Below, one piece after another: positions 41,901 to 47,507 of a stretch of DNA of 64,000 nucleotides; the stretch's first letter is position 1; the number at the start of each line of letters is the position of its first letter. Below the pieces are notes generated by a model that did no database searches, was not told the DNA's origin, and worked only from the letters and a program-made list of their open reading frames with translations. Location: assembly GCA_964485095.1 (NCBI GenBank), contig CAZAIB010000008.1, forward strand, positions 1-64,000, read 5' to 3'. The translations under genes were made by a program, and so were the position numbers. The stretch is from CAYNWT01 sp964485095 (GTDB lineage: Bacteria; Planctomycetota; Planctomycetia; Planctomycetales; Planctomycetaceae).

Positions 41901-44364
41901 CGACGTCATTTTGGAACGCAATCCCGCCCCAGTTACCTGGTGATGGCGTCGTTGGCGGGCCGCTTGTGTCGTTGCCGACACTTTCATCCTGCCACGAAGT
42001 CAGGATGACATCAGTGCCCGGAATCCCCAGAACCTGCAAAGCCGCCCCGCTATTGTCGACGGAAGACGTCGGACTTCCTACGCCAATGCGGGCTCGGTTC
42101 AGTTTCAGGATCGCACCAGCGTCAATTATTGTCGTGACGCCGGTCGGCACCTCCAGCGTCGATCCGTCAACAAGCGGCTGCGGAGTCGACGAGACATCAA
42201 ATCCGATTTCGTACGCATTGTTATCTTCAATCGTCGAGATATCGCCGTCAGCCCCGCCGTTACCAACGATCCTGACAATGTCGCCCGGAGACGCACTCGC
42301 CAACGCAACATCAATCTGATTCAGAGGAGACGATACCCGCCCGGTCCCACCGTCTGGGGCATTCTTGTCAACAACAATCTGGTCGACTGGCTCAACCGCG
42401 CGGAACCAGAAGTTCTCAACGCCACCGGCAACACCATCTCGGTCTCCATCAAACGCTGTACCGGTTGCATCAACCAGCGTGTCATCCACATTCGGTCGGA
42501 AGTCCAGACGAAGGTCATACGCGCCCTGCGACGTGCCGCCGATACCAGTGTTCGCAATGATTGGTTCGTAGTCATCGTTTCCACTGGCGGAAACACCGAT
42601 GAAGTAAGTCCCCGGCTCCAGTGACAACTCCACAAAGCTGTCTTCACTGAAGTAATCGTCGTTTTGAGCAACCAACTCCCCGTCAGCATCAAACAGCCGA
42701 AGCACTGAATCCAGGTTGCTTGAGTTCGCCTGACGCTCTGCCAAAATCTCAGCACTGAATAGACCAGCATCACTGACCTCAAACTGGTACAGATCGATAT
42801 CGATACTGTCAGGACGGAACCGATGCTGCAGGTGAAAAGTATCAGCGTTGACCACAAAATCGGGTTCCGGATCGGCGCCATTGCCCGCCAACGGGTCATC
42901 GCCACCAATCGTGGACTCCGGCAAATCACCAGAGTAACCCAGGCCCAGTAGACGACCAATTCCGCTGGCAGCCTCATGGAACCAGCTTGGGTTGTCGTCA
43001 GCCGGTAACGCGATCTCGTCGTTCCAGTTCTCAGCCGCATCCAACACGACAATGCCCAGGTTCCGGTCCCAGGTGTGTAAGTTGCCGCCCGGCCCATCAC
43101 CAGGGAAACCTAAAGCGGCAGGATCACCAGTAACGATCGTCAGACCCTGGTTGTCCGTCTCAACGAAGTCCAGACCCGCTTCCGTACTAAATAGCTCCAG
43201 AACTTCCCGAGCGCGCTGTTTTTGCGCATCGGTAATGAGGTTCAGCAAAGGCGTCCCATCGGGCAGAAAACCGTAGTTGTCCTGGAAGTTGTAGAACACG
43301 GTTGTGACACCATCCGTGTCATCCGCGCCAAGGATGATGTGCCTCTCAGCTTCAATCTCGCGGTGCCCTGGCTCGGAATTAGAGCCCGGGAAATCCAGCG
43401 TGTATGACTGCGCCTCAATGCCAGCACTCAGAATCTGACTGGTATTTCCAACAGCGCTTAGGTCGCCAATGGTCGTATCCGCGGTGCGAAATGCGTCACC
43501 CGGATCAGCCAGAACAGTTGTTTCAATTGGAGCCTGCGGGGTGCCTTCGTCAGTTCCAATTCGCAACCGGTACGTGCCTGCACCACCAAGATTGTGAATG
43601 TTCGCAGAGAAAGTCAAAGTCGCCTTGTCGGTCGCAGGACTGTACTCGACGGAGTCAGGCCTGAACGTGACATCATCCAAATTGGTTGCGGTGTCGTTCG
43701 TGAAAATCAGATCGTAGAACGACGGGTCTGTCGCCGAAGCCAGGTCCAGATCATCGTCGTTGAAGTAGACATCGATCTGGTCCCGGGCCTGGATCAGGGT
43801 CCCGTTATTCCGACGCGTGATCGGCTGAGGAACGATCGAAACAACCTGCGAGCCAAGGTCGAGTTCGAATGGGAATGTCTCATCCGCCCCATTGTTGATG
43901 AGTTCGCCATCGGTGTTGGCCAGACCGAACCCAGCCTCGCCGGAGATATTAATTTGATACTTGTCATCCGGCAGGTTTTGAGCAAACCGAACGACTACGT
44001 CTTCAGGCAGATCACCCAAGCCGGCAAAACCGATCTCGACGTCTACGTCGTTACCGTTGCCAAACGTCCCGTCCACCGAACGGGTCAGCGTGATGGCCCC
44101 CAAGGTCGCCGGATCTATCTCTTGGCCCGGATTGAATTGCAGAGTGATCTGCTGGGGCGCCACATTTCGGATTTCGTCTGGCGACAAAAACTCGCCGACG
44201 TTGGGTTGGACCGCGACCAGAGTCGGAGCCACCAGCAGAGTTTTGTCCTCAAGCTTCTCTGCGGATTGTGCTCCGGAGTCGCGTTCAGGTCGCCGCCGAA
44301 CGGCCCGCCGGCGATTGAGAATGAGTCGATTCTGTACAGACCGCAGCCAGGACGTAATCAACAT
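29959..44364 (-). CDS. Giant multidomain surface protein with a dead metzincin-like domain
   Basis: 4801 residues from an ATG. The leader MLITSWLRSVQ is followed by an Arg-rich part and LEDKTLL (38-44). In order: Ig-like (~45-320); metzincin-like (~330-490), where the zinc helix reads SGIGRLLGLGY (467-477) instead of HEIGHLLGLGH; a PPC domain (~505-600); beta-helix repeats with copies of VDxxAIxxIxxN-type turns (~665-1460); two more PPC-like domains (~1470-1575, ~1690-1840); a propeller-like part (~1850-2250); more beta-helix (~3060-3230); cadherin-like units (~3430-3800); a GEVED domain (~3930-4090, ending GEVEDHQV); and five or more Ig/FnIII-like repeats (~4095-4655). It ends VAGGVLGGLLGAALL plus a basic tail, a likely anchor. 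Role in adhesion or matrix is inference. Confidence 0.9.
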   Translation of the reverse strand: MLITSWLRSVQNRLILNRRRAVRRRPERDSGAQSAEKLEDKTLLVAPTLVAVQPNVGEFLSPDEIRNVAPQQITLQFNPGQEIDPATLGAITLTRSVDGTFGNGNDVDVEIGFAGLGDLPEDVVVRFAQNLPDDKYQINISGEAGFGLANTDGELINNGADETFPFELDLGSQVVSIVPQPITRRNNGTLIQARDQIDVYFNDDDLDLASATDPSFYDLIFTNDTATNLDDVTFRPDSVEYSPATDKATLTFSANIHNLGGAGTYRLRIGTDEGTPQAPIETTVLADPGDAFRTADTTIGDLSAVGNTSQILSAGIEAQSYTLDFPGSNSEPGHREIEAERHIILGADDTDGVTTVFYNFQDNYGFLPDGTPLLNLITDAQKQRAREVLELFSTEAGLDFVETDNQGLTIVTGDPAALGFPGDGPGGNLHTWDRNLGIVVLDAAENWNDEIALPADDNPSWFHEAASGIGRLLGLGYSGDLPESTIGGDDPLAGNGADPEPDFVVNADTFHLQHRFRPDSIDIDLYQFEVSDAGLFSAEILAERQANSSNLDSVLRLFDADGELVAQNDDYFSEDSFVELSLEPGTYFIGVSASGNDDYEPIIANTGIGGTSQGAYDLRLDFRPNVDDTLVDATGTAFDGDRDGVAGGVENFWFRAVEPVDQIVVDKNAPDGGTGRVSSPLNQIDVALASASPGDIVRIVGNGGADGDISTIEDNNAYEIGFDVSSTPQPLVDGSTLEVPTGVTTIIDAGAILKLNRARIGVGSPTSSVDNSGAALQVLGIPGTDVILTSWQDESVGNDTSGPPTTPSPGNWGGIAFQNDVDNDEARFNYENEGIFLNYVTHADIQFGGGNVVVNSQSETVNPIHLTEARPTIINNKISQSADSAVSADPDSFEETNFNTPEFQSLTAFTTDYNRVGPDIYGNILTQNSTNGLFIRVETAAGSDPNRLNVAARFDDTDIVHVLTGNLEVAGTPGGAVLDSTSPSVILVTLTESPVGGTLTAGVYNYRLVFVDAAGNESPASDVTRDVVVTGPTSTVLLENLPPATSGFVGRRLYRSDAAAGGTYELVANLDVSDTTFLDDGTTFTQTLDPVAQVQLARLNARLAIDAGTILKLDQARIEVGFGASLIAEGDLGREIIVTSRNDDRFGIGGTFDTNSDDDDLVESEPAPGDFGGIYAGHTSNLSLDRTLVTFGGGTTPLEGTFGSFNAIEIHQANARITNSVFENNADGVGVTGAENRFGRLANASATIFVRGSQPIIVGNIIRDGAGPAISINTNSLNHEFVRDAGRSRGDASFIDSYSDNQGPLIRENVLGRNAINGVEIRGETIATGGVWDDTDIVHVLRSEIYIPDLHTFGGLRLESSPDASLVVKLSGADAGFTANGRPLDITDRIGGSLQIVGQPFRPVVLTSLADDTIGAGFGLDGLPLTDTNSDGNATTPQPGDWRSVLIDQFANDRNVSIIVEGETANELAPDTNGATTVAQFLGQLGEGERDSDENLRLGFSINGSINRAEDVDVYSFSASSGTELFIDLDSTRHALDGVVELLNANGQIIAQSDNSLDELRGNFSVFTGVGDPNANVLSRSVHEGVDYYSTNQRDAGFRVILPGATGSVGTFFVRIRSSNIDSLDPTADRGDLQDTSKLGDGLTSGGYELQIRLREVDEAAGSTVRYGDIRFATNGIEVFGHPSHSPLTGELAEPEGDDGNDTLGTAQDAGNFGNTDRAALAFSGTLSDPADVDFFEFDVQFDSTEDGDPFPDLHMPVIFDLDYADGFSRANTTVSIFDENGELVYIGRDSSIAEDRPAPLNGADVDDLSRGTVGPRDAFIGPVELAVGRYFIAVTASGQIPSVLDPAVTAQTRLEPLTTITRVAEERFGNDAPATSDGPITDLFTTVTEADGTLGLDPSHTNFTLSDVSLFVSGSGQTGATTGIYLVDAFTGAVQEHVGQFQQAIGDIAIRPDGELFTHANSVFNGVPNDTTLGHFAHIDTSNGAITDLGDEGPNTFTGDCIPPTVNQANVGLNYTATHFDGTGATAGLAVAENRAVTANPPAEDYYNRNALFNFNYSTGTVINQEALPRLGPALACDGIHTDLFEIGQITAVQDNYIVGLADARDANGSPNSFGDTDLYAIDDQGVLYAVDYVLGTAQAPGRARNVRTQQIRQVIDRPFSGLVNGPRVGTEDGAYEQILFGITEDGEIYAFDTSGNLQPVLADGQSMVSTGIPNPSGLAFGTLDYNLWNVTNNRANDAGHGTTAAPDGSRVATPGGSSLYFGNQAGGLDAGNKNNLGAANGFLPTANAVNDINFPGGAQGDVISNEFSLEGYSSEDKPALYFNYFLETEDLEGTNVSDSLRVYVGGDETFVDPATGEFTSWSLLATNNDVQIAGPGNDELDFGIGNANTNFPDTQSFRNVEPLFDNTNTWLQARVDLSSFAGADSLRLRFVFASSGTLNIGGAATANPAVFPATGGEELYSLPGSDLRDGDQFIIEDNGVQNTFTFDLGYTLITPSGGAITEGDTFTVDGTTFEFDSDGTTSAGFAVPYAPLMTADEIASSVSAAIDQFLAGTVEPSQFGNRINLIGAGTLSQAGSLVIEGSPGAAENPISINSALTREEVAAEMRSVLASVLAGGSPLAIKGTGDQLVLATYNIIDSGPLPAANTLPGDGFGFADSNIGGPSTRGSNNAVEGVYIDDIIIGFAERGELVTNAPNDSTFTADPLGSAGTQVGPYDVEIRRASEFGFSQNAAPSLVLTRSIDTNDRVANQTSLVVPSGGGIGDGETFSISDGTNTVIFEFEDVSAGNGVAAGHQPITFDPFNGATGDEAADLDEELAVRIRDAINSPAVQGIIDVTAGLSDGAATGGGSTSNIVNLYGNVIVDLERPADTFGVVGELNPVSPLNSDDLFTFENLSAGGEGISSISLILPEGSYFDPDPGGVAPNDSGPDGSSGPAVSVNSDAVGQTFTFDLNDLGVRDTVTVLFSNFDAGEVFEFGVDLESSNNPLDYLGTKYIITFDSGRTVAGLFQNTQDVNPLAHDDIIDPARRDFVGVLASQLALIQFDDFGDSNQFRDQGQILIQQNSVTDSAEFGIVADAGDRNPANVPLSGTLPHQGPVRNLQELNTENLVPGVVIENNVVARGGTGGIHFSGDSTTGVLAPVPYGRIINNTVVGDSSGIGILVDDNAGPTILNNIVADLTTGLQVAGDSQANTVVGTTLYSGNGTDADSGAIGLGTFSIVLPGTDPLFIDAANGNYYPAPQSATIDSSLNSLGDRAEIVQVKSPLGISVSPILAPDLDVFGQFRGDDPDVSPPSGLGSSVFKDRGAIDRVDFFRPSAVLANPEDGSVIDLDPDPDEVWINVPDVLRQFVIRLDDEGIGIDDSTVTSAAFKLFQDDVELVDGVDYIFTYNSNTSEAIFTAVTTFEFERFYRIEVDNNGPMEDGIQGIRDLAGNSLRANQADGTTQFFILVTDGVNDPPENSVPADQTLPEDTVFTFSSLSGTGITVSDPDVHLGNNELQVTLTATNGLLTLGGITGLTFTVGDGTDDTTMTFTGDVVDLNIALNGLTLTPTPEFVGDATVTITTEDQGQFSGPPVENESDTDVITLTYFQVNDAPTFDLPGNPPVGVIEDAGLQTVVGFAANMDAGAPNESDQTLTFLVSLTSSTGNLAFTSGPAIDPVTGDLTYETAPHTNGTATFEVVLQDDGPNGGEDVNTSTPLSFTLNVEAINDEPNFELLGDADPPAVDEDAGPQTIPGYITNAVPGPIEATDEVGQEVSLSFQLIGTSGNLEFVSLFIDPVTGDLTYEAAPNTAGSGLVSVTIVDNGTAAPPPHDNEGPTQQFFIVVNSVDDVPVAVTPDYTIDHGDSLVLDATESFDVDIPLGDSLTYSWDLDNDGVFGDAVGATPSIPWSTLIGFGFTPASTNTIQLQVTDEPDGSGNSRTDIAQATVTVIAVDYGDAPNSFGTNRPDGAAHVILPGFHLGSGVDSDIDGQAGGNLQGDDNNGIDDEDGISFPTTIEADTTQALSSPFTVTVTSVFAARLDAWVDFNNDGVFDASEHINGGISYDVFNGTQSLPLTVPAGSALGSLPARFRLSTSGGLTPTGRANEGEVEDHQVTIIAVQPPQVPAFDTTAPGPSTTDLTPTFEWSADPANTSYQFQLFAPDGSLLEDGQNLGVPFFTVANELPFGTYTYRVRAFNRAGTASDWSPFASLDVVPEAVIYETPTGRVPDSTPTFAWTAIEGVEGYTLVVNNQAGDNIITETVTGTFFTSPIELPLGSYVVEVNAFAGGVTGDASQTSIDIVAPPVVTGPESLTFDETPTITWEAPLGAGTFQVRIRKPGDPTNLVNVTGITDNFFTLTEPLPFGDYVVLVRATAASDPTFFSNIDREAFEIVSRPEIIAPGNEITDGSATVQWTAVSGGESYEVRINNVTTGEDNFIVETGIEGLSYQLPNLPVGRYEIEVRGINPFGEESRSDIQSLNVVTRPTGLSPIGSFFDRQPVFTVDTLDGVQDYELRVHKLLSGGTPGTEDGRVNNFIRLVLPNGETSYGSPYETIFGTRIFIPNSGYIAYFRGITSDGLRTRWSEGFQFRVGGQPTLDPVEANGDSTPTFNWTPIPDAVRYIFRIRRVSDNRVVRRETQLFDTTYTLTDPLPSGDYRAWVRAVSADGVLSPFSGSRPFTVTDSAEAFLELDDQPIMVEPESVALVGPEGIELQQQIELPEVALPVGTVTDPAIEIIEQHDIPMLPEERFIPESEGSSWLPEVEGVDDVLSSSLGWLNDVTAEDIANSEANDVELRATEVAGGVLGGLLGAALLKRRSDKKSRDRRSL

Positions 44365-44758
44365 TTAATGCAACCCCTGATTTATCAACAGTTTAAGGCG
44401 TCAGACCAACACTAACCGCCCAAAGTCCTAATTCCGCTACGGCGCAGGCGCGCGCAGCGACAGGTGTATGACGGTCATCGCTCGTCAACACAACATGAAT
44501 GAGGAAAATGAGGGGATCAGAAGGATTAATAGGCGGGCTGACTTGGTGGATTCGCGGAGCCGTCACAACCGATTGCTGCGCACGCCGCAAAACGATCGTA
44601 ATCGCGGGTTTCCACCATCGTCAAACCAATTCACACAATGTGGGATACACCCATTCCGCATGTTAGCCGCACGGACCGATTGACCCAGTCTTGACGCATC
44701 GTCGATCGACTCGGACAATCCTTGCCTGAGATCCTAACATTTTGCGAGAGAGATGGTC
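44365..44758. other. Intergenic region between divergent units
   Basis: About 390 bases between the giant gene (-) and the 48-aa gene (+). It holds one good plus-strand promoter candidate (listed). No gene is supported. I could not choose a promoter for the giant gene. Confidence 0.5.
44691..44719 (+). promoter_or_regulatory. Candidate sigma-70 promoter of the 48-aa gene unit
   Basis: TTGACG at 44691-44696, a 17-base spacer, and GACAAT at 44714-44719, with a start point expected about 30 bases before the ATG. Confidence 0.45.
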
Positions 44759-44905
44759 ATGGGCGGCCCCATTGTTCGAACCGGCACGACACCAAAATTC
44801 TGGGAAGGCTGGGAGAGGGCTATGGCCAATGAACCGAAGGCCAAGAAGACCAAAAAGGCAGCGAAATCAAAGAAAAAGACTGCCCGGAAGAAGGCTTCGA
44901 AATAA
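44759..44905 (+). CDS. Small lysine-rich basic protein (48 aa)
   Basis: 48 residues. It starts MGGPIVRTGTTPKFWEGWE and is then almost all K, A, T, S and R, ending in TARKKASK. The first part reads like a short conserved motif (GPIVRTG, then W near residues 15 and 18), and I recall similar small proteins from planctomycetes, without verification. The basic tail resembles histone-like or nucleic-acid-binding tails. The ATG at 44759 is favoured over that at 44753 because GAGAGA then has a normal spacing of about six bases. Its stop codon lies inside the upstream-open frame of the next gene, so the two are probably translationally linked. Confidence 0.7.
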   Translation: MGGPIVRTGTTPKFWEGWERAMANEPKAKKTKKAAKSKKKTARKKASK

Positions 44906-44982
44906 CCGGAGCCACCGAATCGAGAGCGCACGCAACCCTAACTATTGGCTGTTGTTGGGTCGCCCTCTTCACCTTCAGCCTA

Positions 44983-46473
44983 TTGGTCGCGCCGGCTCCT
45001 GGCGTTAACGAACCCCACTACCTCGGAAAAGCCAAGCACTTTTGGCAGCCCAACTGGTGTCAACGAGACCTCCTAATGGCCTCATCAGACGCCCATTATG
45101 TATTCTTCTATGCAACAGGGTGGATAACAGACCACGTCAACTTCAGATCCGTTGCGATTTTGAGCCGAGCACTGGGGCTGCTGCTGCTCGCATACGCTTG
45201 GGTCACACTCGGCAGGAGACTGCTGGCGGAGCGGACCGGAGCGGTCCTGCTGAGCCTGCTGCTGTTCTTATGCCTGAACCAACTCGGAACGCTCTCTGGC
45301 GAGTGGATCGTTGGCGGAATCGAAGGGAAGGTCCCAGCCTGGGCGTTCGGCCTGCTGGCAATCCGGTTCGCGATCGATAGGCGCTGGGTGTGGTTCGGCG
45401 CCAACGCTGGCCTGGCCGTAAGCTTCCACCCTGTGGTCGGCGCATGGGTGACATTGGCGGTCATGTGCAGTGAAGTTGGACAGCTGGTGCTTGCTCGAAG
45501 TCCGGCCTGGTCGGGCGGCAAGGCGAAACACTTGATCCTGGGCGCGGTACTCGCCAGCGTTCTCGCCAGCCCGGGTCTGGTTCCGGCTTTGACGGTCTTG
45601 CAGCCACCGGATGAGGTTCCGGCGGAACTCAAATCCGAAGTCCGTGACGTCCGGCATATGCAGGAAAAAGCCAACTACATCCAGGTGTTTGGCCGACTGA
45701 AGCACCATCTGGACCCAGTCGATTTCCCGCTTTACCGCTGGGTTCAGTACGGCCTGATGTTGGCGGTTTGGATCGCACTGCTGAGACTCCGGCCACTGAG
45801 CAACACGACGCGACTATGGCCGATTGTAGCGGCGGCCACGCTGTTCGCGTTGCTGGCTGTCTGGGTCGGGTACGGACCAAGACCGGCAAGCCAAATGCCT
45901 GGCTACGCGTGGAAGGCGGGGCTGCTAAAGCTCTACCCCTTTCGACTCGTAGACGCACTGCTTCCAATGGTCCTCGCACTCCACCTTGGATCAGTCATCC
46001 ATGGAGCATTGAAGAACAACGCCAACCAAATTCGAATCGCGACCGCGTTGATGTGCGTTCTTACTTTCGCGGGGCCCGCCTGGAGCCGCTTCTCAAACCC
46101 ACCCCAAGCCGCGCCAGACTGGCTTGATGTGTGCGATTGGTGCTCCACAAACACCAGCGAGCAAACACTTTGCGTCACACCTCGCGAAGCCCGAGACTTT
46201 AAGTGGTACGCCCAACGAGCCGAATGGGTGAACTACAAGGACTGCCCGCAGGACGCGGCTGGAATTGTCGAATGGAACCGTCGCCTCTGGCTCATGCGCG
46301 AGTGGCGAGTGGCTTCGATCGCGGATGGTTCATACTCCCCCGAAGACCTCCGTCGGCTTGCTGAACTCAGTTCGGCCGAGTATCTGATCACGCAAAGAAT
46401 CCAGCCGATCGAAGCTGAGCCGGTCTATCGGAACGCCACCTATCGCATCTATCGACTGATCGAGAACCCATGA
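44983..46473 (+). CDS. Polytopic membrane protein (DUF6798-like), true start uncertain
   Basis: 496 residues from the first usual start codon, a TTG. The frame is open back to 44833, and just before the TTG it encodes IGCCWVALFTFSLLVA, a good transmembrane helix, so the real protein is probably longer. No ATG, GTG or TTG exists there. An ATA at 44902-44904 has AGAAGG seven bases before it and would overlap the previous stop codon. The mature part has NEPHYLGKAKHFWQPNW and about eight to ten hydrophobic helices (LGLLLLAYAWVTLG; LIWAFGLLAIRFA-like segments). The order and the motif recall planctomycete DUF6798 proteins, a family of unknown function. Its stop overlaps the next ATG (ATGA). Confidence 0.8.
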   Translation: MVAPAPGVNEPHYLGKAKHFWQPNWCQRDLLMASSDAHYVFFYATGWITDHVNFRSVAILSRALGLLLLAYAWVTLGRRLLAERTGAVLLSLLLFLCLNQLGTLSGEWIVGGIEGKVPAWAFGLLAIRFAIDRRWVWFGANAGLAVSFHPVVGAWVTLAVMCSEVGQLVLARSPAWSGGKAKHLILGAVLASVLASPGLVPALTVLQPPDEVPAELKSEVRDVRHMQEKANYIQVFGRLKHHLDPVDFPLYRWVQYGLMLAVWIALLRLRPLSNTTRLWPIVAAATLFALLAVWVGYGPRPASQMPGYAWKAGLLKLYPFRLVDALLPMVLALHLGSVIHGALKNNANQIRIATALMCVLTFAGPAWSRFSNPPQAAPDWLDVCDWCSTNTSEQTLCVTPREARDFKWYAQRAEWVNYKDCPQDAAGIVEWNRRLWLMREWRVASIADGSYSPEDLRRLAELSSAEYLITQRIQPIEAEPVYRNATYRIYRLIENP

Positions 46474-47249
46474 CATTCCGCCTCGTCCAACTTACAGACC
46501 TGCACCTGTTCGCGGACCACGATGCGACCCTAAAAGGCATTCCAACGCGCGACTGCTTGCTGGATGTCCTGAAGTTGATTGCTGAGCAGGAAACGGGGTT
46601 CGAACACCTGATCGTCACAGGCGACCACACCCACGACGAGTTGCCCGCGACCTATCAGGATGTTCGGTCGCTGCTGAGCCCTTGGATTTCCAGGCTGCAC
46701 ATCGTGCCAGGCAACCATGACGATCGACCGCTGATTTGAGACACCTTTCCGGAAGTAGTACGCGAGTCGGCCCCTTTGACCTTCTCCTTCGAATGCGACG
46801 ACTGGCACTTCGTTGGTCTCGATTCACACTGCCCTGGCGAAGTGCATGGCACATTGGGTGCTGACCAACTTGGTTGGTTTGCCGGACTGGTTCAGTCGAT
46901 CTCGGGACCGATCGGAATCTTCATGCACCATCCGCCAATCCCTATGAACAGCCCGTGGATGGACCGAATTTCGCTGACGGACAGCAGTCAGATGCAGCAG
47001 ATCGTCCTGGACAATCCTCACATCAGGTTCGTGAGTTGCGGGCACGTTCATCACGAATCCGCCCACAAACTGGGGACCGCGGACGTGTTTACCACTCCCT
47101 CCACGGGACTACAGTTCGACCCGAACGGAGACGAACCCGCCTTCGCGGACGAACCGCCGGGCTACCGCGTGTTCCAATTCGACGGCACCGATTTCCAAAC
47201 GGAAGTGCGCCGCCTGAGAGAGAACCGGTTCCATCCGTCGGACTCCTGA
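46470..47249 (+). pseudogene. CpdA-like metallophosphatase interrupted by an in-frame TGA
   Basis: One frame of 260 codons has a single TGA at 46737-46739. All family motifs are present across it: LTDLHL (D and H), TGDHTHDE, PGNHDD before the stop, and LDSHCPGE, MHHPPIPM and SCGHVHHE after it. These are the metal ligands of the calcineurin-like phosphoesterases; CpdA hydrolyses 3',5'-cAMP. Around the stop the frame reads RPLI, TGA, DTFPEVV, so an Arg (CGA) or Trp codon was probably there. Without read-through the product would be 89 residues and lack half its ligands. A restart at the TTG at 46776 gives a second ORF of 157 residues. The start overlaps the stop of the membrane gene. Confidence 0.8.
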
Positions 47250-47342
47250 ACTTGCCCCCGCCCGGCATGCAGAAATCGCCGGTTTGACCCACCCGCCGGA
47301 ATCGCAATTTCAAAATGCGGTTCCTAAGCCCCGGCACCCACG

Positions 47343-47372
47343 TTGACCGACCTGAATCCACGGGCATATAAG
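47343..47372 (+). promoter_or_regulatory. Candidate sigma-70 promoter of the parvulin gene
   Basis: TTGACC at 47343-47348, 18 bases, and TATAAG at 47367-47372. The match is good at both boxes. Confidence 0.55.
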
Positions 47373-47389
47373 GCCGGTCCATCCAAGAC

Positions 47390-47407
47390 CGGGTGAATTC
47401 TCACCCG
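47390..47407 (+). promoter_or_regulatory. Hairpin or operator dyad in the parvulin leader
   Basis: CGGGTGA at 47390-47396 and TCACCCG at 47401-47407, four bases apart. It begins 18 bases downstream of the -10 box, so it could be an operator or a 5' mRNA hairpin. Confidence 0.4.
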
Positions 47408-47507
47408 AAGATCTCCTCACTCACAACTCAACTGTCTCTCTACCCAACTGCACATGGGTGGCCATGTTGCGCCCCCGCTGTGCGCGGAGCAAAGATCGGA
47501 GCAAACG

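Noticed and set aside
46737..46739. TGA as a selenocysteine codon
   Set aside because: No SECIS-like hairpin follows, the position is not a Cys in this family as far as I know, and no sel genes are near.
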